A stretch of 64,000 nucleotides of DNA from CAVTAV01 sp963732795 (GCA_963732795.1 CAVTAV010000005.1:72777-136776), one strand, 5' to 3'; numbered from the stretch's first letter, positions 9,857-19,680 are shown. Numbers and translations are program-made. The notes: generated by a model from the sequence alone, not told the origin.

Positions 9857-10125
9857 GGGGAGCCTCCCTTCGTGATGAGTGGTCGTGCGACGCGAAAACG
9901 CGTGACGGGCGCGGTCCCAAAGCCTCGCCCGCCGGCCGCCCATTCTAGGCCACAATTCGCTGGCAGCAATGGCCCTCTGCCGCTGTCGGCCCCCGGAAGG
10001 CCACTGGCGATGGAAAAAAGCCCGCGATTTAGCTAAGTTAGCGCCCTGTTAAGCGGGCGCGCCGATCATCGGCGCGGCACTGGACCAGCAATGGCAGCAG
10101 CCTGAGGGGCCGTGAGGAGATTTGA

Positions 10126-13100
10126 GTGAACCGGGCCTTGATCGCCCTGGGATGTCTCATCGTCGTCCTGGTGGCGGGCGCTCTGATCGCGCCGAGCTTC
10201 ATCGACTGGAACAAATACAAGGACCCGATCCAGGCCGAAGCCGAGCGGCTGACCGGCCGGGACGTGACCGTGGGCGGCCATTTGAGCTTCTCGGTCCTGC
10301 CGTCGCCGGCTTTGTCCGCGGACGACGTCCGCATCGCCAACATCCCGGGCGCGAAGGCCGATGATTTCGCGCATCTCAAGTCGCTCCGGGTCAAGGTTGC
10401 GCTGCTGCCGCTTTTGACCGGCAAGATCCGGGTCAAGCAGGTCACCTTGGTCGAGCCCGAGATTGCGCTTGAGATCACCAGGGACGGCACGCGCAACTGG
10501 ATTTTCGCGAACGCCACCAACGCGCCCGAGAAGCCCGCGCCCGGCGGCAGTCCGAGATTGCTTCAAGCCGTCCGGCTCGACAATTTCGTGATCGAGAACG
10601 GCGACATCACCTTTCATGACGAGCGCAAGCAGGGATCAGGCGGGGAGCAGCAGGTCAAGAACCTGAACGCCGTCATCACCGCGCGGACGTTGCAAGGGCC
10701 GGTGAAGGCCTCGGGGCAGGGGGACTATCGCGGCGTGCCGCTCTCCTTCACGCTCGACGCCGGCCAATATTCGGCGGGCAATCCCATGCCGCTTTCGATC
10801 GAGCTCAAATCGGTCAACGAGCCTATCGGCGCCACGTTCAGCGGCTCGTTGACGGATACCTCCCCGCGCGCCTCGGTGAACGGCAAGCTCACGCTCGGCG
10901 GCGACGATCTCGGCGGGTTGTTCCGTATCGTCGATCTGGCGAACGCCACGCCGGCGACGACGCCCGATTTCTCGTCCCATAAGAAATTCTCGTTCGAGAC
11001 CAAGGTCAGCGGCTCTACCGACGAGGCCAAGCTCGACGATGTCGCGCTGACCGTCGGCCAGGCGAACGGCAGCGGCGCGGCGACCCTTTCGCTCAATGCC
11101 GGCCCCAAATTCGACGCCACTTTCCGGATGAACAGCGTCGATCTCGATGCGCTGCTGAAGCCCGGCCCGAAGCCCAGCGCCGCGCCGGGGGCGCCGACCG
11201 TCGTCGATATTGCGCCGAAACAGGGCGCCGCGACCGGTTTCACCCTGCCGGACAAAGCCAACGGATCGCTCGATCTCGGCATCGCGGCGCTCACCTATCA
11301 CGACGGCACGGTGCGGCAGATCCGGTTCGCCGCCGAATTGAAGGACGGCAAGGTTTCGGTGACCCGCGCCTCGGCGCTCTTGCCCGGTGGCTCCGATGTC
11401 GGGCTTACGGGGTCGCTGACGGCCGAGGCCGGGAAGCCTCATTTCGCCGGTGACATCAAGGGCACCTCGAACAACGTCCGCGCCATTCTCGACTGGTTCA
11501 ACGCCAATCCGGCGGATATCCCGGCCGATCGCCTGACCAAGCTGGTGCTCGCCAGCGGCGTCGATCTCGTCGGCGACAAGGCGCAGCTGTCAGAATCTCG
11601 ACGTCACGCTGGATACCTCGCGCATCACCGGCACCGGCGCGATCGGCTTCGCCGCCCGCCCGACGGTGGATCTCGTTGTCGATATCGATCGGCTCAATCT
11701 CGACGCCTATGTAGCCCATAATACGGACACGACGCAGACCCCGCCGTCCTCGGACGACGCACCCAAGCCGAAACCCGCCGGACCGGGGCATCCGCTGGCC
11801 GGCCTCGAAAATTTCGACGGTTCGCTCAAGGCGCGGGTCGGCCACATGATTCTATTCGGTCTCGGCGCCGACAAGGTGGCGTTCGACGGCTCGCTCAAGG
11901 ACGGCGTCGCGACTTTGACCTCCTTTGCCGCCGATGACGTGTCCGGAGCCTCGGTCATGGCGACCGGCTCGGCCCGGGGCTTTGCCGGCGACGTCGCTTA
12001 CAAGGCGGACGTGGATCTCGCCGCCAAGGACCTCGCGGAATTCCTGAACGCCGTCGATGTAAGTGTGCCCTTCGCCACGGATTCGCTCGGCAAGGCCGAT
12101 CTCAAGCTCGGCTTCGATGCCACGGGGCCGATGAAGGCGGTCAATGTCAGCGGCAAGGTCGGCGCGACCCAGGTGACCGCCTCCCGCTCGACCGCAAAGG
12201 CCGCCGATGCCAAGTCGTTCGACGTCAAATTCGACCTCAAGAACCCCAGCCTCCGCGATTTCTCGCGCCAATTTGCGATCGGCGTCAAACCCGTTTCGGC
12301 CGCGGCCGATACGCCGATTTCCCTGAGCGGTACGGTCTCGGGCACCAACGAGGCCGCCAAGCTGCAGGCCCATGGTACGGTGACCGGCGGCTCGATCGAT
12401 GCCGACGGCGACCTGGCGGCCCTCGACGGCGAGCCCCGTTACGATCTGGCGGTCAAGCTCAATGACGACGATTTCGGCAATCTCGTGCGCGCGCTCGGCT
12501 TCGATTTCTCGCGCGAGCCGGGCTCCGTCGGCCCGGTCGCGGCGTCGGCCCAGGTGAAGGGCACGGCGGATAAGGCCGAGATCTCGAACCTCAAAGCCAA
12601 TCTCGGAGAGACCATGACCTCGGGGAGCGCCAGCCTGGACCTGTCCGGCAATATTCCGAAGATTATGGCCGACCTCACGGCAAGCGAGATCGTCGCCGAT
12701 CAATTCATGGCCAAGCCGACGACCGGGGTCGCGCAGGCCAAGGCGGCGGGTCGGAACGATCCCGGACAGAAGCGCTGGTCGCGCCGAAGGCTCGGGCTCG
12801 ACTGGATGTCGCGCTATGCCGGCGAGGTCGAGCTCAAAGCCGACCGGCTCACGGCGCGCGGTTACGATGTGTTGGAGCCGGACATCAAGCTCCTCCTGGA
12901 CAACGGGACATTGACCGTCCGCCAGCTCACCGGCCAGCTTTTCGGCGGGGCGCTGGACTTGCGGGCCGTGCTGCGCGGCCAAGCAACGCCCGACCTATCG
13001 CTGACTTTCAGCCTGTCCGACGCCTCGGTCGCAGGCGCGCTTCAAGCCATGGCGAGCGTCGATACGGCGACTGGCACTTTTTCGATGAACGGCTCGATCT

Positions 13101-13684
13101 CGGGCTCAGGCACCAGCCAATTCGACATCATCTCGGATCTCACCGGCAGCGCGACCTTGAAGGCCGAGAACGGCGTGCTGCGCGGTTTCGACCTGAAGCG
13201 GATCGCGACCGGTGCGGCGAAAATCCAGACCATGGACGACGTCACCAAGCTGCTCTACACCGCGACCACCCAGGGCACGACACCCTATAAGTCGATCCAG
13301 GCGACGCTCCGCTTCGACAACGGCATCCTGACCGCGCAGAACGTGATGACGGACATCGACTCCGCCAAGGGCTCCATGGATGTCTCGGTCGATCTGCCGC
13401 GCTGGACCGCTTCGGTCGACAGCCGCTTCACCCTCAAGGATCTCGCCGGCTCTCCGCCGATCGCTATCGTCTTGACCGGTCCCGTCAACAAGCCGCGCCG
13501 TGACGTCCGTACCGCCGATATGGAGAAATATCTCGCCAAGAATGTCGATGAATCCTTGCTCAAAGGCGTGATCGAGCAGGATAATTCGGGGCTGCAGCAA
13601 CTCCTCGGCTCGGACAAGCCACCCGCGGCTCCGGCACCCAAGACGCCTGAACCGAAACCGCAGCCGCCGCAGCCTGCGCAGTAG
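10126..13684 (+). CDS. AsmA family outer-membrane assembly/lipid-transport protein (one frameshift)
   Basis: A large (about 1,185 residues) AsmA-like protein anchored by one N-terminal helix (LIALGCLIVVLVAGALIAPSFIDW) with a long periplasmic beta-rich domain. AsmA-clan proteins are thought to bridge the envelope and move phospholipids. Signatures are WNKYKDPIQAEAERLTGRDVTVGGHLSFSVLPSPALSADDVRI at the N-terminus and a C-terminal AsmA_2 region with LRGFDLKRIATGAAKIQ and LAGSPPIAIVLTGPVNKPRRDVRTADMEKYL. The tail is Pro/Lys-rich. One inserted base near 11590 splits the gene; DKAQLQNLDVTLDTSRITGTGAI is restored when it is removed. Start is GTG at 10126 with GAGGAGA seven bases upstream. It is monocistronic as far as visible. 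Confidence 0.88.
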
Positions 13685-13689
13685 CCCGA

Positions 13690-13944
13690 TCACTCCGGAT
13701 TAGGTTCGGCGTCTATCGTGCGGCCGCCAAGGGCGCGTTCGAGAAGCGCGACCCGCAAGGCGCTCGACAGGTTTCCCGTTCGATGGGCGTCGATTTCGGT
13801 GACGAGGTCGTTGATCGAGCGGCCGTCGCGCCGGGCGACGTCCTTGAGATAGCGCCAGAAGATCGCTTCCAGGGTGATGCTGGTGCCGTGTCCCGCAACT
13901 TGGACGGAATGCTTTTCGAGCCGGGCCGGGTCGGTGTCGGTCAT
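13690..13944 (-). CDS. Ribbon-helix-helix domain protein (RHH_4 type)
   Basis: An 84-residue protein whose core TSITLEAIFWRYLKDVARRDGRSINDLVTEIDA fits the RHH_4 family of short DNA-binding proteins common in Alphaproteobacteria. The strand TSITLE is followed by two helices, as in Arc/MetJ folds, implying a dimeric DNA-binding regulator. Its ATG overlaps the fumC stop by four bases (ATGA), so it is translated from the fumC mRNA. The target is unknown. Confidence 0.85.
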   Translation of the reverse strand: MTDTDPARLEKHSVQVAGHGTSITLEAIFWRYLKDVARRDGRSINDLVTEIDAHRTGNLSSALRVALLERALGGRTIDAEPNPE

Positions 13945-15368
13945 GACTTCTTAGGCCGGTTCTGGGGCTTGGCCTTGGCGGGTTTGACCATATTTTCAGG
14001 CACGACGAGCCGGTCGAAATCCTCGGCGCTGACCGCTTTGAGCTCCAGCGCGGCCTCGCGGAGGGTCAGGTCGTAATCGAAGGCGTGCTTGGCGATCTTG
14101 GCGGCGGCGTCATAGCCGATCTCGGGCGCGAGCGCGGTGACCAGCATGAGCGAGCGGTCGAGAAGCTCGACGATCCGCGACATCTCCGGCTCGATTCCGT
14201 CAACGCAGCGGTCGGCGAAGCTTCGGGCGGCATCGCCCAGCAGCCGGATCGATTGCAGGACATTATAGGCGATCAGCGGCTTGTAGGCGTTGAGCTCCAT
14301 CTGGCCATGGGCGCCGCCGAAGGTGACCGCGACATGATTGCCCATCACCTGCGCCGCCACCATGACCAAGGCCTCGGCCTGGGTCGGGTTGACCTTGCCC
14401 GGCATGATCGAGGAGCCCGGCTCGTTCGCCGGCAGCCGCAACTCGCCGAGTCCCGCGCGGGGGCCGGAGCCGAGGAGCCGGATATCGTTCGCGATCTTCA
14501 TCAGGCTCGCGGCGATCGTGTTCAGCACGCCCGACAGCTCCACCATCGCGTCATGGGTGGCAATGCCCTCGAACTTGTTCTTCGCAGACCTGAAGGGGAG
14601 GCCGGCGATCTTGGCGATCTCGGCCGCGACCATTCGGCCGAACTCGGCCGGAGCGTTAAGTCCCGTGCCGACCGCCGTGCCGCCCTGGGCGAGATCCAGG
14701 AGCCGCGGCATGGCGCTTTCGATCCGGTCGAGGCTCAGCTCGACCTGTCGGACATAGCCGGAGAATTCCTGGCCGAGGGTAATCGGTGTCGCGTCCTGGA
14801 GATGGGTGCGCCCGATCTTGACCACCTCGCTCCAGCGCTTCGACTTTTTCGCGAGAACCCGGCGCAAATGCTTGAGCGCGGGCGTGAGGCCCTGATCGAG
14901 CTCCGTGACCGCCGCGACATGCATGGCCGTGGGGAAGGTGTCGTTCGAGGACTGGCTGCGATTGACGTGATCGTTGGGATGGACGGGCTTCTTCGAGCCG
15001 AGCGTGCCGCCCAGGATCTCGATCGCGCGGTTCGCGATGACCTCGTTGGCGTTCATATTGGTCTGGGTGCCGGAACCGGTCTGCCAGATCACCAGCGGGA
15101 ACTCGCCGTCCCATTTGCCGTCGACCACTTCCTGGGCGGCCTGTTCGATGGCTTTGGCGAGTTTGGGCTCGAGGATACCGAGCTTGGCGTTGGTGCGCGC
15201 CGCCGCGAGCTTGATGACGCCGAGCGCCCGGACGATCGGCACCGGCATGTGCTCCGCGCCGATCGGAAAATTCATCAGGGAACGCTGAGTCTGCGCGCCC
15301 CAATAATGTGCCGCGGGCACGTCGACCGCGCCAAGGGAATCCGTTTCTCTGCGGGTTTTCTTTGACAT
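13941..15368 (-). CDS. fumC: Fumarate hydratase class II
   Basis: The iron-independent TCA-cycle fumarase, a homotetramer converting fumarate to L-malate. It is an uninterrupted frame of 475 residues from MSKKTRRETDSLG; the longer in-frame start at 15392 is rejected because family members begin near this point and GGAG precedes the ATG at 15368. Motifs: WQTGSGTQTNMNANEV, HPNDHVNRSQSSNDTFPTAMH, GRTHLQDATPITLGQEFSGY, TAVGTGLNAP and the superfamily signature GSSIMPGKVNPTQAEAL. An RHH gene overlaps its 3' end. An Fe-S class I fumarase also lies in this window, giving two fumarases that probably serve different iron or oxygen conditions. Confidence 0.96.
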   Translation of the reverse strand: MSKKTRRETDSLGAVDVPAAHYWGAQTQRSLMNFPIGAEHMPVPIVRALGVIKLAAARTNAKLGILEPKLAKAIEQAAQEVVDGKWDGEFPLVIWQTGSGTQTNMNANEVIANRAIEILGGTLGSKKPVHPNDHVNRSQSSNDTFPTAMHVAAVTELDQGLTPALKHLRRVLAKKSKRWSEVVKIGRTHLQDATPITLGQEFSGYVRQVELSLDRIESAMPRLLDLAQGGTAVGTGLNAPAEFGRMVAAEIAKIAGLPFRSAKNKFEGIATHDAMVELSGVLNTIAASLMKIANDIRLLGSGPRAGLGELRLPANEPGSSIMPGKVNPTQAEALVMVAAQVMGNHVAVTFGGAHGQMELNAYKPLIAYNVLQSIRLLGDAARSFADRCVDGIEPEMSRIVELLDRSLMLVTALAPEIGYDAAAKIAKHAFDYDLTLREAALELKAVSAEDFDRLVVPENMVKPAKAKPQNRPKKS

Positions 15369-15399
15369 GAGCTCCGCCGAATGAGGAGCCAAAATAGCA

Positions 15400-15439
15400 T
15401 CAAGCCCGGGAAATCGGCAAAGCCGAATCCCGGGCTTGA
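15400..15439 (-). terminator. Strong hairpin between the PEP-CTERM gene and fumC
   Basis: TCAAGCCCGGGA and TCCCGGGCTTGA form a perfect 12-base outer stem with an inner ATCGGC/GCCGA pairing around AAA. On the minus strand the stem is followed by TGCTATTTTGG. It lies just after the stop of the PEP-CTERM gene and 32 bases before the fumC start, consistent with a transcription terminator separating the two. Confidence 0.7.
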
Positions 15440-15463
15440 GTGGGCCGAAGCCCCGTCGAGGTC

Positions 15464-17572
15464 CTAGTTGTTGCGGCGGCGGATTAGGACCTCGGCAAAC
15501 TTGCGCGCCACTTGCCGCCGGCGGCGCATGAACTCCAGAGCAACGAGACCGAAGAGCAGAAGCGACCAGCTCGCGGGCTCCGGAACGTCCGTGCTGTGAC
15601 CGCTCGAGTGACCCTCATGGTGATCACCATCGTGGTGGTGATGATGGTGGTAGGTCCCCGGGTCGGTTGGGTCGATGGTCGGCAGATCGTTGTCGGTCGG
15701 GCCATTGTTGTCATTGTTCTGCGTCTGGCCGTCATTCGACGAACCGCTGCTGTTGCCGTTGTTGTTCTGGCCGTCCGTATTGGTCGTGGTCGGAATGGTC
15801 GGCCCATTGTTGTTGCCGGGCTGGAAGTTGTCGTTAGGCGGATTGGTCCCGCCGGTGCCGCCGGTTCCACCCGTGCCGCCTGTTCCACCGCTTCCACCCG
15901 AGCCGCCCGCGCCACCGGTTCCGCCGGTACCACCCGTACCGAGGAGGCCGGCGCTACCGCCCGTGCCGCCAGAGCCGCCGCTGCCACCGCTACCGCCCGC
16001 GCCACCAGAGCTGCCGGTACCGCCGCTTCCACCCGTGCCGCCCGCGCCACCGGTTCCGCCGGTACCACCCGTACCGAGGAGACCACCGCTACCGCCGGCA
16101 CCGCCCGTGCCACCGGTTCCGCCCGAGCTGCCGGTACCGCCGGTGCCACTGCTTCCGCCCGTACCGCTTGTTCCACCGGTTCCACTTGAGCCACCCGTGC
16201 CACCAGAGCCGCCGGAACCCCCGGTTCCGCCAGAGCCGCCGGTGCCACCGCTTCCGCCCGAGCCACCCGTGCCACCAGAGCCGCCGGTGCCACCGCTACC
16301 GCCGGTACCACCCGTACCGAGGAGATCACCGCTACCACCCGAGCCGCCCGTTCCACCGGTCCCGCCGGCACCACCCGTGCCACCGGTTCCGCCCGAGCTG
16401 CCAGTACCGCCGGTGCCACTGCTTCCGCCCGTACCGCTTGTTCCACCGGTTCCACTTGAGCCACCCGTGCCACCAGAGCCGCCGGTACCACCGCTGCCGC
16501 CCGTGCCACCGGAACCCCCGGTTCCACCCGTGCCGCCTGTTCCACCGGTCCCGCCAGTCCCGCCGGTACCACCCGTACCGAGGAGGCCGCCGCTACCGCC
16601 CGTGCCACCAGAGCCGCCGGAACCCCCGGTTCCACCCGAACCGCCTGTTCCACCGCTACCACTCGAGCCGCCCGTTCCACCGGTCCCGCCGGCACCACCC
16701 GTGCCACCGGTTCCACCCGAGCCACCCTGGTCGCCGGAGTTATTTGCGGTTGTCGTCACGGTCGAATCGACGTTCGAATTCGATCCGCCGTTGTTCGACG
16801 TATAGAACGAGCCCGGATTGTTCGGATCGGTGTACTGCACCGAGTTGCCGTTCGAATTGCCGGTATCGACCACGATGACGACCTGGCCTCCGCCATTGTT
16901 CCCGCCTGAATTCGAGCCGCCGCCGTTGTTGTTGGTGTGATTGCCGGTCGGCGTCGGCGCCTGGGTCGGTGTCGTGTGGCTTGGGAAGATATTTCCAGTC
17001 GGGCCGCTACTTGTGCCGCCCGTGCTGCCGAGTCCGCCACCGGAGCCGCCGCCAAATCCGCCGCCGAATCCGCCGAAACGCCCGCCGGGGACGACATCGC
17101 TGAAACGCGAGTCGATCGTGCGGACGAAGGAGGTCGGGATCGAGCCAGGAGACGACATACCGCCGGAAACGATGAATTGGGACGGCTTGCCGTGGTCGAA
17201 CACCACATCGACGGTGAGGTCATGGGCCGAATAGGTTTGATTGCCCACCCGCACGTAGCCCGAAGCCGGGTGAACGTCGTCCAGAAGAACGTGACCGAAC
17301 TTGGAAATTTGGGACAGATCATAGTTGAACGTGATCGAGCCGCTGACATCATCGGCTGGCGGCTTGGTGCCGTTCGTGAAATCCGCAAAGTTCGACGCAT
17401 TGACGGTGAGGGTCGTCGTCATCTTGCCGTCGTCGATCTTGTCGTTGGTGATGGTGCCGTGTGAAATCCGGATGTGCCGGTTCGGCATCGACTGGCTGAC
17501 GGCAAAGGTAACCGCCCCAATCACACCAAACGCCGCAATCGCCGTGATTCTGTTTGTAAGTTTCCGCCGCAT
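15464..17572 (-). CDS. Secreted Gly-Gly-Thr/Ser repeat protein with PEP-CTERM sorting signal
   Basis: A 702-residue exported protein. Layout: signal-type N-terminus (NRITAIAAFGVIGAVTFAVSQS, residues 7-28); a globular region about 30-165 with TLTVNASNFADF and GSITFNYDLSQISKFGHVLLDDVHPASGYVRVGNQTYSAHDLTVDVVFD; an Asn/Gly-rich linker; about 290 residues of GGTGGS/GGTGGT/GGAGG repeats with recurrent LLGTGGTGG; an Asn/Asp-rich linker; a His-rich segment of six consecutive His then DGDHHEGHSSGHS; and a PEP-CTERM signal VPEPASWSLLLFGLVALEFMRRRR. PEP-CTERM proteins are sorted by an exosortase and often belong to matrix or biofilm systems. The frame is intact, and GGAG precedes the ATG. The repeat resembles mycobacterial PGRS composition. 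No exosortase is in the window. Confidence 0.85.
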   Translation of the reverse strand: MRRKLTNRITAIAAFGVIGAVTFAVSQSMPNRHIRISHGTITNDKIDDGKMTTTLTVNASNFADFTNGTKPPADDVSGSITFNYDLSQISKFGHVLLDDVHPASGYVRVGNQTYSAHDLTVDVVFDHGKPSQFIVSGGMSSPGSIPTSFVRTIDSRFSDVVPGGRFGGFGGGFGGGSGGGLGSTGGTSSGPTGNIFPSHTTPTQAPTPTGNHTNNNGGGSNSGGNNGGGQVVIVVDTGNSNGNSVQYTDPNNPGSFYTSNNGGSNSNVDSTVTTTANNSGDQGGSGGTGGTGGAGGTGGTGGSSGSGGTGGSGGTGGSGGSGGTGGSGGLLGTGGTGGTGGTGGTGGTGGTGGSGGTGGSGGTGGSGGTGGSSGTGGTSGTGGSSGTGGTGSSGGTGGTGGAGGTGGTGGSGGSGDLLGTGGTGGSGGTGGSGGTGGSGGSGGTGGSGGTGGSGGSGGTGGSSGTGGTSGTGGSSGTGGTGSSGGTGGTGGAGGSGGLLGTGGTGGTGGAGGTGGSGGTGSSGGAGGSGGSGGSGGTGGSAGLLGTGGTGGTGGAGGSGGSGGTGGTGGTGGTGGTNPPNDNFQPGNNNGPTIPTTTNTDGQNNNGNSSGSSNDGQTQNNDNNGPTDNDLPTIDPTDPGTYHHHHHHDGDHHEGHSSGHSTDVPEPASWSLLLFGLVALEFMRRRRQVARKFAEVLIRRRNN
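15855..16735 (-). repeat. Coding repeat array (GGTGGS/T) of the PEP-CTERM gene, with an internal 270-bp-offset duplication
   Basis: The plus strand shows near-continuous iterations of CCACCGGTTCC and ACCGCCGGT variants. Within it, about 110 bases at 16102-16213 recur at 16372-16484 with only a few differences, an offset of 270 bases (90 codons), which indicates recent segmental duplication. The motif encoding LLGTGGTGG (plus strand CGTACCGAGGAG) appears four times, near 15938, 16071, 16314 and 16577. Confidence 0.8.
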
Positions 17573-17820
17573 GAAAGTACTCCAGCCACTCGACCCTTCA
17601 ACGGCCCGCCGCCGCGAATCCGGGTTGGCCGTACTAAAGCAACCGCCATGCCACGAAAGTTAATTGCGTAAATTCAATAGGTTACAGAGATTCTGTCCAG
17701 CTTAGGGACAAGCCTAAATCGGGATTCGGGGGGGCCGGGACGGCAGTGTGCGATTTTGAAACCGCCGGGGAGGCGCCGTCAGGCCATGCTGGCGGGCGGA
17801 TTCGAGGCCATCGCGGCCTC

Positions 17821-17998
17821 TCAATGCCGGCCGTCGAAGTCGCGAACGGTGACCGAGGCGACGGCGCGGGGATCGAGACAGTTAACGTTCACGCTCAGGC
17901 CGCCGGGGCGGGAGCGGGGATCGTAGAAGGATTTGAACTCCGCACCTCGAAGCGCACCACGCCGCAATGGCATCCGCCGGTATGGGTGATCGGATCGG
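17821..17998 (-). pseudogene. GFA (S-(hydroxymethyl)glutathione synthase-like) remnant with internal deletion
   Basis: Just after the class I fumarase stop, the minus strand reads DPITHTGGCHCGVVRFEV, the zinc-site N-terminus of GFA-domain proteins. A few codons later, in another frame, it reads FKSFYDPRSRPGGLSVNVNCLDPRAVASVTVRDFDGRHW-like sequence up to a TGA at 17821, which is the C-terminal end of the same family. The middle ~65 residues, including the CxxC zinc pair, are missing. So the locus is a GFA gene with a deletion of roughly 200 bases, either real decay or a collapse in assembly. The rest of the stretch to 17572 holds no recognisable gene and should contain the promoter of the PEP-CTERM gene. 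Confidence 0.7.
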
Positions 17999-18006
17999 CC
18001 AAGCCG

Positions 18007-19614
18007 TCAGATTCCCTTGAAGAAGTCGTTGCCCTTGTCGTCGACCACGATGAAGGCCGGGAAGTTCTCGACATCGATCTTCCAGACCGCCTCCATCCCG
18101 AAATCCTCGAAGTCCAGCACCTCGACCTTGCGGATATTGTCCTTGGCGAGGATCGCGGCGGGGCCGCCGATCGAGCCGAGATAGAAGCCGCCATGCTTCT
18201 TGCAGGCGCCGTCACCGCCGGGCTGCGGTTGCCCTTGGCCAGCATGACCATGCTGCCGCCCAAGGCCTGGAACGGCTCGACATAGGAATCCATGCGGCCG
18301 GCGGTGGTGGGACCGAAGGAGCCGCTGGCATAGCCTTCTGGCGTTTTGGCCGGGCCGGCGTAATAGACGATGTGGTCCTTGAAATAGTCCGGCATCGGCT
18401 TGCCGGCTTCGATCTGCTTCTGGATCGCGGCATGGGCGAGGTCGCGGGCGACGACGATGGTGCCGCTCAAGGAAAGCCGGGTTTTGATCGGATATTGGGT
18501 CAGTTCGGCGAGGATCTCGCTCATCGGCCGATTGAGATCGACCGAGACCACATGTTCGCTCAAATGATGGTCGAGATTCGGCAGATATTTCGCCGGATCG
18601 GTCTCGAGCTGCTCGATGAAGAGGCCGTCCGCGGTGATCTTGGCCTTGGCCTGACGGTCGGCCGAGCAGGAGACGCCGATGCCGATCGGCACCGAGGCGC
18701 CGTGGCGGGGCAGGCGGATGACGCGGACGTCGTGGCAGAAATATTTGCCGCCGAACTGCGCGCCGATGCCGGTGTGCTGGGTCATCTTGTGGATTTCGGC
18801 TTCGAGACCGAGATCGCGGAAGGCCTGGCCGCGATTGTTGCCTTCCGTCGGCAGCGCATCGAGATAGCGCGCGCTGGCGAGCTTGACGGTCTTGAGGTTC
18901 ATCTCCGCCGACAGGCCGCCGACCACGATCGCGAGGTGATAGGGCGGGCAGGCCGCCGTGCCGAGGGTGCGGATCTTCTCGTCGAGGAAGGCGGTCAGCT
19001 TGTCGTGGCGGAGAACCGCCGGCGTCTGCTGATAGAGGTAGGTCTTGTTGGCCGAGCCGCCGCCCTTGGCCATGAACAGGAAGTCGTAATGGTCGCCTTT
19101 GCCGGCGAAAATGTCGATCTGGGCCGGCGTGTTGTCGCGGGTGTTCACCTCCTCGAACATCGACAAGCGGCGCCATCTGGGAATAGCGCAGATTGGTCGT
19201 CGTGTAGGTATCCGCCACGCCGCGCGACAGCGCCTCGGCATCGTCGCCGTCGGTCCAGACATATTGGCCCTTCTTGGCGACCACGATGGCGGTGCCGGTG
19301 TCCTGGCAACTCGGCAGAACGAAGCCGGCCGCGACATTGGCATTCTTCAGAAGTTCCAGCGCGACGAAACGGTCGTTATCGGAGGCCTCGGGATCGTCGA
19401 GGATCGCGCGGAGCTGGGCGAGATGGCCGGGCCGCAGCAGATGGGCGACCTCGCGCATCGCCTTGCCCGCCAAATGGCGCAACCCCTCGGCCTCGACCGT
19501 GAGCACCGATTTGTCGCCGAGCTTGGCGGTCGAGACGAAATCCGAGGTGAGCTTGCGATAGGGCGTGTCGTCGGCGCCCAGCGGAAAGAGGTCCTGATAG
19601 ACGAAATCGGCCAT
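18007..19614 (-). CDS. fumA: Fumarate hydratase class I, Fe-S dependent (frame-broken)
   Basis: An oxygen-sensitive [4Fe-4S] fumarase of about 535 residues. The N-terminal domain has LLKNANVAAGFVLPSCQDTGTAIVVAKKGQ, whose Cys is a cluster ligand, then NTRDNTPAQIDIFAGKGDHYDFLFMAKGGGSANKT, a substrate-binding segment, and TAACPPYHLAIVVGG with the second Cys. The C-terminal domain has YPIKTRLSLSGTIVVARDLAHAAI, GPTTAGRMDSYVEPFQALGGSMVMLAKGNRS and GACKKHGGFYLGSIGGPAAILA. An inserted T near 19165 (CTG read as CTTG) and a lost C/G near 18210 break the frame; both corrections restore family sequence. It lies between sspB upstream and a GFA remnant downstream. Confidence 0.93.
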   Translation of the reverse strand: MADFVYQDLFPLGADDTPYRKLTSDFVSTAKLGDKSVLTVEAEGLRHLAGKAMREVAHLLRPGHLAQLRAILDDPEASDNDRFVALELLKNANVAAGFVLPSCQDTGTAIVVAKKGQYVWTDGDDAEALSRGVADTYTTTNLRYSQMAPLVDVRGGEHPRQHAGPDRHFRRQRRPLRLPVHGQGRRLGQQDLPLSADAGGSPPRQADRLPRREDPHPRHGGLPALSPRDRGRRPVGGDEPQDRQARQRALSRCAADGRQQSRPGLPRSRSRSRNPQDDPAHRHRRAVRRQIFLPRRPRHPPAPPRRLGADRHRRLLLGRPSGQGQDHRGRPLHRAARDRSGEISAESRPSFERTCGLGRSQSADERDPRRTDPISDQNPAFLERHHRRRPRPRPCRDPEADRSRQADAGLFQGPHRLLRRPGQNARRLCQRLLRSHHRRPHGFLCRAVPGLGRQHGHAGQGQPQPGGDGACKKHGGFYLGSIGGPAAILAKDNIRKVEVLDFEDFGMEAVWKIDVENFPAFIVVDDKGNDFFKGI

Positions 19615-19680
19615 GGATTTAGGCCCCGTAGCTCTGTGGCGTGCTGCAGGGGCTTTATAGGCCGAGGGGCTTAAGAAACG

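Noticed and set aside
15675..16805. A long plus-strand frame rich in Pro-Pro-Val repeats opposite the PEP-CTERM gene
   Set aside because: It is the antisense shadow of the GGTGGS/T repeat. It lacks a signal or domain, while the minus-strand frame has a signal peptide and a sorting motif.
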